8,022 nt of DNA from Halanaerobium sp. (GTDB lineage: Bacteria > Bacillota > Halanaerobiia > Halanaerobiales > Halanaerobiaceae), in the NCBI GenBank assembly GCA_003070825.1, contig QBLP01000141.1, forward strand, positions 1-8,022. The letters run 5' to 3'. Below are positions 1-5,685 of the stretch, in pieces (position 1 is the stretch's first letter; each line of letters starts with the position of its first letter). The notes under the pieces are model-generated. The model was not told where the DNA came from and made no database searches. It saw only the letters and a list, made by a program, of their open reading frames with translations. The position numbers were made by a program, and so were the translations under genes.

Positions 1-14
1 TGTATAAGAGACAG
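1..14. other. Tn5/Nextera mosaic-end adapter remnant (artefact)
   Basis: The first 14 bases, TGTATAAGAGACAG, are identical to the 3' end of the 19-bp Tn5 mosaic end used in Nextera tagmentation libraries. It sits exactly at the edge of the sequence, where an untrimmed adapter would be expected. It should be treated as non-genomic, and the true left end of the contig starts at about base 15. Confidence 0.93.
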
Positions 15-15
15 C

Positions 16-48
16 CTAATCTATTGCCGCCTCCTGCGGCAGGATTAG
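16..48. repeat. Inverted repeat / hairpin at the contig edge
   Basis: CTAATC (16-21) pairs with GATTAG (43-48), and TGCCGC (25-30) pairs with GCGGCA (36-41), around the loop CTCCT, with a small internal asymmetry (TAT against G). No T-run follows on either strand, so it is not a classical intrinsic terminator. It could be a genuine hairpin downstream of the gene before rho, or a foldback formed during amplification or library construction, since it abuts the adapter. Confidence 0.5.
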
Positions 49-216
49 CAAACAACAATAATATTCTTAAATGACTCAGTGATTGGCCACTAAATTGGTG
101 AGTAAGATCTTCTTTTTTAAATGATTATTACTTTTATAAGATTTACATAAATATTTATTCATTCGAACAATATAATTTTAAATAAAACAGGGAAAATAAA
201 GAAAGGTGGACTTGAT
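49..216 (+). other. A/T-rich intergenic leader upstream of rho
   Basis: No coding sequence is visible here. A weak imperfect stem can be drawn: ACTCA (74-78) with TGAGT (99-103), extended by CCA (87-89) with TGG (96-98) across an 8-nt bulge. A T-rich tract follows (108-118, TCTTCTTTTTT). This could be the terminator of the upstream gene or a rho leader element, but the stem is poor. The rho ribosome binding site AAAGGTGG (202-209) lies 7 bases before the GTG start. Confidence 0.35.
171..176 (+). promoter_or_regulatory. Candidate -10 box for rho
   Basis: A perfect TATAAT lies 41 bases before the rho start. No good -35 hexamer sits 16-18 bp upstream; the nearest candidate, TTTACA at 142-147, is 23 bp away, which is too far. 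In such A/T-rich DNA the match could be chance. Confidence 0.35.
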
Positions 217-1476
217 GTGCTTAACATCAGTGAGTTAGAAAGAAAAACTATAACAGAATTACACGAAATAGCAAAGGAGATGGATGTCAGCGGCTATTCG
301 CAGATGCGGAAAAAGGATCTAATCTTTGCTATTTTAAAGAAGGGAACAGAAAAAGGAGGGAATATCTTTGCTGAAGGTGTCCTGGAGATTATTCAGAGTG
401 AAGGCTATGGCTTTCTCCGCCCTTCTAAGTATATTCCATCCAGTGATGATATCTATATTTCTGCTTCCCAGATCAGGCGTTTTGATTTAAGGACCGGTGA
501 TGTTGTTTCCGGTCAGGTCAGGGAGCCCAAGGATAATGAAAAATATTTTGCTATTTTAAGGATTGAGGCAGTAAACTATCAGGATCCGGAAAAAGCAAGG
601 GAGCGCTCACACTTTGAGGATTTAACTCCTCTTTATCCGGAAGAGAGATATAAGCTGGAGTACCACAAAAATGAAATTTCTTCCCGGATGATCGATCTAA
701 TTGCTCCTATCGGCAAGGGGCAGCGGGGGCTTTTAGTTTCTCCTCCTAAAGCTGGAAAAACTGTACTCTTAAAAAAAGTAGCCAACAGTATTCGCTACAA
801 TTATCCGGAAAGCAAGATGATGATTCTTTTGATTGATGAGCGGCCCGAAGAGGTAACAGATATGAGGCGCTCGGTTGATGCAGAGGTAATTGCTTCAACT
901 TTTGATGAGCCGCCTGAGGAGCATATTCAGGTAGCTGAGCTGGTGCTGGAGAAGGCCAAACGGCTGGTTGAGCACAAAAATGATGTAGTTATACTTCTAG
1001 ACAGCATTACCCGGCTTGCCAGAGCTGCCAATGTGACCATTCCACCCAGCGGTAGAACTCTATCCGGTGGACTTGATCCAACAGCTATGCATTTCCCCAA
1101 AAGATTTTTTGGTGCTGCCCGGAATATTGAAGAAGGCGGCAGCTTAACAATTATTGCTACTTCCTTGGTTGATACCGGCAGTAGGATGGATGATGTAATT
1201 TATGAGGAGTTTAAGGGTACAGGTAATATGGAGCTGCACTTAAGCCGTCGTCTGGCAGAGAGAAGGCTCTTCCCGGCGATTGATATCAACCGCTCCGGAA
1301 CTAGAAAAGAAGAGATGCTCTTAGGCGAAAAAGAGCTGGAGATTATCTGGAAGCTTCGTCAGCAGACTCAGGATATGACAGATTATGAGCTGATGAATAC
1401 TTTCTTAAAACAGCTTAAAAATACTCAGGATAATGAGGAACTGCTGGAGATGCTGGATAAGGTATTTAAAGATTAG
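217..1476 (+). CDS. rho: Transcription termination factor Rho
   Basis: Hexameric RNA-dependent ATPase/translocase that releases RNA from transcribing polymerase in the cytoplasm. The 419-residue protein has the usual compact Rho layout: an N-terminal helical Rho_N domain (about 1-45), a cold-shock/S1-like RNA-binding domain (about 50-118, with EGYGFLRP and the DIYIS...IRRF strand), then the RecA-like ATPase. The Walker A loop PPKAGKT is at 176-182, the catalytic-glutamate segment LIDERPEE at 205-212, Walker B VVILLD at 257-262, the Q-loop region GRTLSGGLDP at 279-288, and the R-loop/arginine-finger region SRRLAERR...NRSGTRKEE at 343-366. All key residues are present, so it should be active. 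It starts with GTG, 7 bases after AAAGGTGG; an out-of-frame ATG overlaps this start at 215-217. Its native neighbour rpmE is now separated from it by an IS element. Confidence 0.98.
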   Translation: MLNISELERKTITELHEIAKEMDVSGYSQMRKKDLIFAILKKGTEKGGNIFAEGVLEIIQSEGYGFLRPSKYIPSSDDIYISASQIRRFDLRTGDVVSGQVREPKDNEKYFAILRIEAVNYQDPEKARERSHFEDLTPLYPEERYKLEYHKNEISSRMIDLIAPIGKGQRGLLVSPPKAGKTVLLKKVANSIRYNYPESKMMILLIDERPEEVTDMRRSVDAEVIASTFDEPPEEHIQVAELVLEKAKRLVEHKNDVVILLDSITRLARAANVTIPPSGRTLSGGLDPTAMHFPKRFFGAARNIEEGGSLTIIATSLVDTGSRMDDVIYEEFKGTGNMELHLSRRLAERRLFPAIDINRSGTRKEEMLLGEKELEIIWKLRQQTQDMTDYELMNTFLKQLKNTQDNEELLEMLDKVFKD

Positions 1477-1477
1477 G

Positions 1478-1491
1478 TCCAAAATTTCCTC
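1478..1491. repeat. 14-bp direct repeat, left copy (candidate target duplication)
   Basis: TCCAAAATTTCCTC begins two bases after the rho stop codon and is repeated exactly at 2664-2677. The identity stops at both sides (1477 G versus 2663 C; 1492 G versus 2678 T). It directly abuts the inverted repeat of the IS element, as a target-site duplication would. Confidence 0.75.
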
Positions 1492-1516
1492 GATAAATTG
1501 TATAATTAAATGCACG
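1492..1516 (+). repeat. Left terminal inverted repeat of the IS30-family element
   Basis: This segment matches the complement of 2663-2639 at 18 of 25 positions, with AATTG (1496-1500) and AATGCACG (1509-1516) conserved and the same 13-base offset between them at both ends. The outer tip is placed at 1492 because the direct repeat ends at 1491. Confidence 0.7.
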
Positions 1517-1534
1517 GTTTGATTTAGAAAAAAA

Positions 1535-1563
1535 TAGACACATACCTGTACCTTTTGTATAAT
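1535..1563 (+). promoter_or_regulatory. Transposase promoter inside the IS
   Basis: A -35-like TAGACA (1535-1540) is followed after exactly 17 bp by a perfect -10 TATAAT (1558-1563). Transcription would begin near 1570, downstream of the ATG at 1562 that overlaps the -10 box. That ATG could therefore not be used from this promoter. Confidence 0.65.
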
Positions 1564-2596
1564 GTTAATAGCGACAAAAACATTAGGAGGTAAAATAGAG
1601 CATTTATATAATCAACAGGATAAAAACTTTGCAGAAATAGGAAGAGAATTAAATTGTGATAGAACAACTGTGAGCCGAGAAGTAAAAAAAGGAACTATTG
1701 AAATAAGAGATTATGAATGGAGAATTATAGAGGTATACTCACCTGAAAAGGGGCAAGAAGTCTATGATCACAATGCAACAGGCAAAGGCCCCAATTTAAA
1801 GATTGGTACAAATGATGAGCTTGCTAAATTTATTGAAAAAAGAATTAAAGCTCATAAATCACCTGCAGCAGTAGCTCAAAATATAAGAGAATCAGATGAG
1901 TTTGATATGGAATTACACTGGAAAACAATCTATAATTATATAGATAAAGAAATCTTAGATTTAGATAGAGATGATCTGCCTCATGGTAACTATAAGACAG
2001 AAAAAGACAGGCCAAAAGAAAGTGCAAGTACCACCAGACGCAAGGAAGGTCGGACAATTAGAGATAGACCTGAAGAGGCAGATACTAGAGAAGAATTTGG
2101 ACACTGGGAGATGGATTTGGTAGAAGGAATAAAAGAAAAAGGAGAACCTTTTTTGCTGGTCTTAACAGAAAGACAGACCAGAGAGGAAATCATAGAGAAA
2201 ATACCTAACAAAAAAGCAGAATCAGTAATAAAAGGACTGGATAGAATAGAAAGACGATTTGGGGTAGTTAATTTTAGAGAGACTTTCAAAACGATAACCA
2301 CAGACAATGGATCAGAATTTGCAGATTATGAGGGGATAGAAGAATCGTTTACAGGCAGCAGTATCCCCAGAACCAGCCAGTATTACTGTGATGCCTACTG
2401 CAGCTGGCAGAGGGGCTCAAATGAGGTAGCTAACAGGTTTATTCGAAGATTCTTACCTAAAGGCACAAGTTTCAAAGGGATCAAGAGAACCCTGGTAAAA
2501 AAGATTCAGGAATTCATAAATACTTATCCCAGAAAAATGTTTGACTACGGTAACTCAGATGAATTATTCAGAGAAAAACTAAGTTTTAGCATCTAG
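1562..2596 (+). CDS. IS30-family transposase (DDE)
   Basis: Catalyses excision and insertion of its own element. The 344-residue reading has an N-terminal helix-turn-helix (about 22-44, with AEIGRELN and TTVSRE) and a C-terminal integrase-type DDE domain. The catalytic residues are all visible: D185 in GHWEMD, D248 in TTDNG and E288 in SNEVANRF, beside the IS30 signature SWQRG and FLPKGT. The D248-E288 gap is 39 residues, a little longer than the DD(33)E usual in the family. The frame is intact, so the element may be active. The start is uncertain. The ATG at 1562 overlaps the -10 box and has no ribosome binding site. A strong AGGAGG (1585-1590) points instead to the in-frame ATA at 1595, which would give 333 residues beginning at the (M)EHL segment typical of IS30 proteins. 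This may be an ATG changed to ATA, or a genuine rare start. Confidence 0.93.
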   Translation: MLIATKTLGGKIEHLYNQQDKNFAEIGRELNCDRTTVSREVKKGTIEIRDYEWRIIEVYSPEKGQEVYDHNATGKGPNLKIGTNDELAKFIEKRIKAHKSPAAVAQNIRESDEFDMELHWKTIYNYIDKEILDLDRDDLPHGNYKTEKDRPKESASTTRRKEGRTIRDRPEEADTREEFGHWEMDLVEGIKEKGEPFLLVLTERQTREEIIEKIPNKKAESVIKGLDRIERRFGVVNFRETFKTITTDNGSEFADYEGIEESFTGSSIPRTSQYYCDAYCSWQRGSNEVANRFIRRFLPKGTSFKGIKRTLVKKIQEFINTYPRKMFDYGNSDELFREKLSFSI

Positions 2597-2638
2597 AAAT
2601 ACTGAAGGTACAGGTAATTTCAAAGAAATCAAAAAAAT

Positions 2639-2663
2639 CGTGCATTACATGTTGCAATTCACC
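2639..2663 (-). repeat. Right terminal inverted repeat of the IS30-family element
   Basis: Read on the minus strand it mirrors 1492-1516 with 18 of 25 identities, including AATTG and AATGCACG. The tip at 2663 is set by the direct repeat that starts at 2664. Confidence 0.7.
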
Positions 2664-2677
2664 TCCAAAATTTCCTC
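2664..2677. repeat. 14-bp direct repeat, right copy
   Basis: TCCAAAATTTCCTC, identical to 1478-1491. Removing the IS plus one copy joins the rho stop directly to the pyrimidine-rich tract and promoter in front of rpmE, giving a plausible ancestral rho-rpmE gap. Confidence 0.75.
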
Positions 2678-2688
2678 TTCTTTTTCCC

Positions 2689-2717
2689 TTGCAACACTAA
2701 AAGGCCTGTGTTATAAT
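2689..2717 (+). promoter_or_regulatory. Housekeeping sigma promoter for rpmE
   Basis: TTGCAA (2689-2694) and a perfect TATAAT (2712-2717) are separated by exactly 17 bp, and TG at 2709-2710 gives an extended -10. Transcription should start near 2724, leaving an untranslated leader of about 90 nt before rpmE. It lies outside the IS, so it belongs to the native locus. Confidence 0.85.
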
Positions 2718-2723
2718 AAATCT

Positions 2724-2812
2724 TAGCGTGAAGATTTATGTCTTCAGCCCGATTTTTGAGACATAAAATAATCGGTGTAACAACAATTATGTATGCAAGA
2801 GAGGTGATATAG
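2724..2812 (+). promoter_or_regulatory. Structured 5' leader of rpmE (candidate L31 autoregulatory leader)
   Basis: Two adjacent hairpins can be drawn: TGAAGA (2729-2734) with TCTTCA (2741-2746) around the loop TTTATG, and CCGATT (2749-2754) with AATCGG (2770-2775). The first loop (2735-2740) is perfectly complementary to CATAAA (2762-2767) inside the second loop, allowing a kissing interaction. Alternatively, a perfect 9-bp helix forms between 2735-2743 and 2759-2767, excluding both hairpins. Ribosomal-protein leaders bound by L31 are known in several bacterial groups, so autoregulation is a reasonable inference, but I cannot match this to a defined family. A strong ribosome binding site GAGGTGAT (2800-2807) precedes the start. 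Confidence 0.6.
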
Positions 2813-2974
2813 ATGCGTGAAGGAATCCACCCAGACGTAAAAGAAACCACAATAACCTGTGCCTGCGGCGAGGTTTATAAAACTAAGTCAACAGCTCAGA
2901 AGAAGATTCTGAGTAGGACGGTAAAGAAATCCTTTTTTCTGCTGCAGGGCTTAATTGCTCTGCTTTTTTTTTAG
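2813..2974 (+). pseudogene. rpmE: Ribosomal protein L31, internally deleted
   Basis: The first 27 codons encode a typical zinc-type L31 N-terminus (MREGIHPDVKETTITCACGE, then VYKTKST), including the first metal-ligand pair C16 and C18. After that the similarity stops. The frame runs through the terminator hairpin and ends at 53 codons with an unrelated hydrophobic tail (SFFLLQGLIALLFF). The second ligand pair and the CSKCHPF-type core, present in all zinc-type L31 proteins of about 65-70 residues, are absent in all three frames. The +1 frame ends QLRRRF-stop (2892-2912) and the +2 frame ends SSEEDSE-stop (2893-2916); either could be the original C-terminus, implying an out-of-frame internal loss of very roughly 100 bp. 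The promoter, leader, ribosome binding site and terminator remain. This is either a real deletion, tolerable if another L31 copy exists, or an assembly/amplification error. Confidence 0.85.
2944..2972 (+). terminator. Rho-independent terminator after rpmE
   Basis: A 7-bp stem GCAGGGC (2944-2950) / GCTCTGC (2957-2963), with one G-U pair and the loop TTAATT, is followed by nine T residues (2964-2972). It is a strong intrinsic terminator and should end the rpmE transcript. Confidence 0.9.
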
Positions 2975-2986
2975 AAAAATTTTCAT

Positions 2987-3030
2987 AAACTGGCTCTTAA
3001 ATGAGTTAGTTTTTGATTTAATTTTTATTT
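2987..3030 (+). terminator. Second terminator-like hairpin before tdk
   Basis: AAACTGGCTC (2987-2996) pairs with GAGTTAGTTT (3003-3012) over 10 bp with two G-U pairs and the loop TTAAAT, then a T-rich stretch (3010-3030) interrupted by GA and AA. It could be a backup terminator. It is A/T-rich and the -35-like element of the next promoter lies in its T-tract. Confidence 0.45.
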
Positions 3031-3041
3031 AAAACTATGAT
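3013..3041 (+). promoter_or_regulatory. Candidate promoter for the tdk-upp operon
   Basis: TTGATT (3013-3018) and TATGAT (3036-3041) are separated by exactly 17 bp, with transcription expected near 3048. It lies after both hairpins and just before the tdk ribosome binding site, where a new transcription unit would need a promoter. Confidence 0.6.
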
Positions 3042-3068
3042 CAGTAAACTAATGATGAGGTGGAAGAA

Positions 3069-3647
3069 TTGTATAAAATTACAAAAAGCGGCTGGCTTGA
3101 GGTCATTACAGGTCCAATGTACTGCGGGAAAAGTGAAGAATTAATCCGCAGATTACGGAGGGTCAAAATTGCCAAACAGAAGGTAAAAGTTTTTAAACCA
3201 GTTTTAGATAATCGCTACAGCAAAAAAGATGTTGTTTCTCACAGTGGAGACAGTATAGAAGCAGTTCCGGTTGATCATCCAGAAGAAATTTTGGAGCGGA
3301 TTGATGATAATGTTGATGTTGTTGGAATTGATGAAGCTCAATTTTTTCATGAAGATTTAGTAGAAATTTGTGAAAATCTGGCTGATAAAGGAATTAGAGT
3401 AATTCTGGCCGGTCTGGATAGAGATTTCCGGAGTGAACCCTTTGGTCCCATGCCGGAATTAATGGCCAGAGCTGAATATGTTGATAAACTGCATGCTATC
3501 TGTATCCAGTGTGGAGAACCCGCAAGCAGAACCCAGCGTTTAATTGACGGTGAACCGGCGGCAAAAGATGACCCGGTTATTTTAGTTGGTGCCTCCGAGG
3601 TTTATGAGGCCCGCTGCAGAAGCTGTCACGCTATCAAAGGGGAATAA
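3069..3647 (+). CDS. tdk: Thymidine kinase (type II)
   Basis: Phosphorylates thymidine (and deoxyuridine) with ATP to dTMP in cytosolic pyrimidine salvage. At 192 residues it has the usual length of bacterial type II thymidine kinases. Counting from the TTG start, the P-loop GPMYCGKS is at 15-22, the catalytic DEAQFF at 88-93 (base E89), and the zinc ribbon is formed by C145/C148 (CIQC) and C183/C186 (CRSC). The in-frame GTG at 3060 is a possible start, but it lies inside the ribosome binding site GAGGTGG (3057-3063); TTG at 3069, 5 bases downstream of that site, fits better. It follows two terminator-like hairpins and its own promoter, and is first in a run of closely spaced genes ending at upp. 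Confidence 0.96.
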   Translation: MYKITKSGWLEVITGPMYCGKSEELIRRLRRVKIAKQKVKVFKPVLDNRYSKKDVVSHSGDSIEAVPVDHPEEILERIDDNVDVVGIDEAQFFHEDLVEICENLADKGIRVILAGLDRDFRSEPFGPMPELMARAEYVDKLHAICIQCGEPASRTQRLIDGEPAAKDDPVILVGASEVYEARCRSCHAIKGE

Positions 3648-3686
3648 TCTGCTCTTAATTTTAAGATAATATGAGGTGAAATATAA

Positions 3687-4769
3687 ATGTTTGATTTAGA
3701 AAATTTAGAGGAAAAACTGGATAAACTGGTAGATAATTATAAAAAGTTAAATTCAAAACTCAGTGATCCAGAGGTAATTAATGACAGCGATAAGTATCAG
3801 AAGCTGTTAAAAAAACATGCCAAGTTAAAAAAGATTGTAGACAAATATAAAGAATATAAAGAAGCAAAAGAGGGGATTCAGGAAGCAGAAGAAATGATGG
3901 AGCTTGATGATGATCCAGAAATGCAGGCTCTTTTTGAAGAAGAAATCGCAGAACTGAAGCCCAAAAAAGAAAAATTAGAAGAAAAGCTGCCAATTATGCT
4001 GCTGCCTGATGATCCCAATGACGAAAAGAACGTTATCGTGGAAATCAGAGCTGGAGCCGGAGGAGACGAAGCAGCACTTTTCGCCGCTGATCTCTACAGA
4101 ATGTATACCCGCTACGCCGAAGGCAGAGGCTGGAAGGTAGAAATTATGAGTGCCAACGAATCAGGTTCTGGCGGCTTTAAAGAAATCATCTTTACCATCG
4201 AAGGGACAGATATCTTTAAATATCTAAAGTACGAAAGTGGAGTTCACCGGGTTCAGCGGGTGCCTTCAACTGAGTCAAGTGGGCGGATTCATACTTCAAC
4301 TGCAACCGTAGCTGTTTTACCGGAGGCAGAAGAAGTAGATGTTGAGATTAATACTAATGACCTAACAATAGATACTTTCCGCTCCAGTGGACCTGGTGGT
4401 CAGAGTGTAAATACAACTGACTCTGCCATTAGAATTACTCATGAGCCAACAGGTCTAACAGTTTCCTGTCAGGATGAAAAATCCCAGCATAAAAACAAGG
4501 CCAAAGCAATGCGGATTTTAAGAGCCCGCCTGCAGGAGAAAAAAGAGCAGGAAAAACAGCAGGAAAGAGCTGAAGCCAGGAAATCTCAGGTAGGAACCGG
4601 TGACCGCAGTGAAAAAATCAGAACCTACAACTTCCCACAGGGGAGAGTAAGTGATCACCGCATCAATCTAACTGTTCATCAGCTGGATAAAATCCTTGAT
4701 GGAGATTTAGATCAGGTAATTGAGCCCTTAATTGAGGAGGATAACATCAAAAGATTGGAGAAGATCTAA
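3687..4769 (+). CDS. prfA: Peptide chain release factor 1
   Basis: Recognises UAA and UAG in the ribosomal A site and triggers peptide release. The 360-residue protein is full length: a long acidic/basic helical N-terminal domain (about 1-105), the conserved VEIRAGAGGDEA segment (118-129), the tripeptide stop-codon reader of the PxT type (P193-S194-T195 in RVPSTES), and the catalytic GGQ at 237-239 within SSGPGGQSVNTTDSA. The C-terminal segment GTGDRSEKIRTYNFPQ (303-318) is also typical. The P-S-T tripeptide, rather than an SPF-like one, marks RF1 and not RF2. ATG start, with GAGGTGA (3673-3679) 7 bases upstream. Its stop is followed after one base by prmC, whose product methylates the GGQ glutamine of this protein. 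Confidence 0.98.
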   Translation: MFDLENLEEKLDKLVDNYKKLNSKLSDPEVINDSDKYQKLLKKHAKLKKIVDKYKEYKEAKEGIQEAEEMMELDDDPEMQALFEEEIAELKPKKEKLEEKLPIMLLPDDPNDEKNVIVEIRAGAGGDEAALFAADLYRMYTRYAEGRGWKVEIMSANESGSGGFKEIIFTIEGTDIFKYLKYESGVHRVQRVPSTESSGRIHTSTATVAVLPEAEEVDVEINTNDLTIDTFRSSGPGGQSVNTTDSAIRITHEPTGLTVSCQDEKSQHKNKAKAMRILRARLQEKKEQEKQQERAEARKSQVGTGDRSEKIRTYNFPQGRVSDHRINLTVHQLDKILDGDLDQVIEPLIEEDNIKRLEKI

Positions 4770-4770
4770 A

Positions 4771-5646
4771 ATGAACATTAAAGAACTTCTTAATCGCAGT
4801 GATCAGTTTCTGGCAGAAAGAGGAATCGAAAGTTCCCGGCTGGATGCTGAGGTGCTGATGGCAGATCTCCTTGATATGGAGAGAATTAATCTTTATGTAA
4901 AATATGATTATCCCTTAAAAAGCACAGAAATCAACAGCTATCGTGAGATGATCAAAAAAAGAGCCCAGCATATTCCTGTTGCCTATATTACTGAAAAAAA
5001 GGAATTTATGTCTTTAGAATTTACAGTAAGAGAAGGAATTTTAATTCCTCGTCCGGACACCGAAAATTTGGTGGAAGCAGTTATTGAATACTGCCGCAAT
5101 AAGGAACTTGATAAACCACAGATTATTGATGTAGGCACCGGCAGTGGTGCTATTGCTGTCAGTCTTGCCCACTATCTTGAAGACTCGAAAGTGGTGGGGG
5201 TTGATCTTTCTGCTCAGGCTTTAAAAGTTGCCCGAGAGAATATGGAAAAACATGAATTGAGTGAGCGGATGAGCATTCTCAAAAGTGACCTGCTGGCTGA
5301 ATTTATCAAAAGGGAAATTAAGGGGATTGACATTATAGTCTCCAACCCACCCTATATTTCTGAGGCAGAGATGGAAGAACTTTCACCTGAGGTCAAAAAA
5401 GAACCGGAGACTGCCCTGAAGGCAGGAAAAGATGGTCTGGACTACTACAGGCGTTTAATTCCAGAGGCCGAAAAGGTGCTTAAAGAAGGCGGCAGTTTGT
5501 TTTTAGAGATTGGTTATCGGCAGGCCGAAGCAGTCAGCGAGCTCTTTGGTGACCGCTGGAAAGATGTAGAAGTCAAAAAGGACTATTCTGAAAATGATAG
5601 GATAGTTTCTGCTGTATTAAAAAAACTGTCTGAAAATGAAGCATAA
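4771..5646 (+). CDS. prmC: Release factor glutamine N5-methyltransferase
   Basis: S-adenosylmethionine-dependent enzyme that methylates the glutamine of the GGQ motif in release factors, raising termination efficiency. The 291-residue protein has the N-terminal helical release-factor-binding domain (about 1-75), the conserved IPRPDTE (92-98), the AdoMet-binding DVGTGSGAIA (120-129), the acidic motif VVGVD (141-145), and the substrate-binding NPPY (192-195), followed by EPETALKAGKDGLDYYR (211-227), diagnostic of PrmC. An in-frame TTG at 4732 would add 13 residues overlapping prfA, but the ATG at 4771 matches the family start and follows TTGGAGA (4755-4761). It begins one base after the prfA stop, so translational coupling is likely. 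Confidence 0.96.
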   Translation: MNIKELLNRSDQFLAERGIESSRLDAEVLMADLLDMERINLYVKYDYPLKSTEINSYREMIKKRAQHIPVAYITEKKEFMSLEFTVREGILIPRPDTENLVEAVIEYCRNKELDKPQIIDVGTGSGAIAVSLAHYLEDSKVVGVDLSAQALKVARENMEKHELSERMSILKSDLLAEFIKREIKGIDIIVSNPPYISEAEMEELSPEVKKEPETALKAGKDGLDYYRRLIPEAEKVLKEGGSLFLEIGYRQAEAVSELFGDRWKDVEVKKDYSENDRIVSAVLKKLSENEA

Positions 5647-5685
5647 TAAACTTATTCTGCAGGAATCTAAAGTCAGGTGAATGTG

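Larger units (their letters stand above)
1492..2663 (+). mobile_element. IS30-family insertion sequence, about 1172 bp
   Basis: The element lies between the two copies of a 14-bp direct repeat and carries a single transposase gene. Its ends are imperfect inverted repeats: 18 of 25 positions match between 1492-1516 and the complement of 2639-2663, including AATTG and AATGCACG at identical spacing. A further perfect 12-bp inverted pair, TACCTGTACCTT (1543-1554) and AAGGTACAGGTA (2605-2616), lies inside. The length fits the 1.0-1.25 kb usual for IS30. It sits in the gap between rho and the rpmE promoter and disrupts neither. The codon use of its gene (AGA and ATA rich) differs from that of rho, consistent with recent arrival. 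Confidence 0.88.

Noticed and set aside
1845..2307. Antisense open frames opposite the transposase (1845-2057 and 1990-2307)
   Set aside because: Low-complexity translations with no recognisable domain, fully inside a clear transposase on the other strand.
2735..2775. Classical H-type pseudoknot using the full 9-bp helix plus CCGATT/AATCGG
   Set aside because: Only two bases (2768-2769) would have to span a 9-bp stem, which is sterically unlikely; two hairpins with kissing loops or an alternative-helix switch fit better.
2659..2850. Minus-strand open frame of 63 codons over the rpmE promoter and leader
   Set aside because: It overlaps a near-consensus promoter, structured leader and rpmE start on the plus strand, and its translation shows no family features.
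3654..3665. Palindrome CTTAATTTTAAG between tdk and prfA
   Set aside because: Short, A/T-only core and easily expected by chance; no T-run and no operator family recognised.
4732..4770. TTG start for prmC overlapping the prfA end
   Set aside because: Adds 13 residues that are not typical of the family; ATG 4771 has a suitable ribosome binding site and gives the usual N-terminus.
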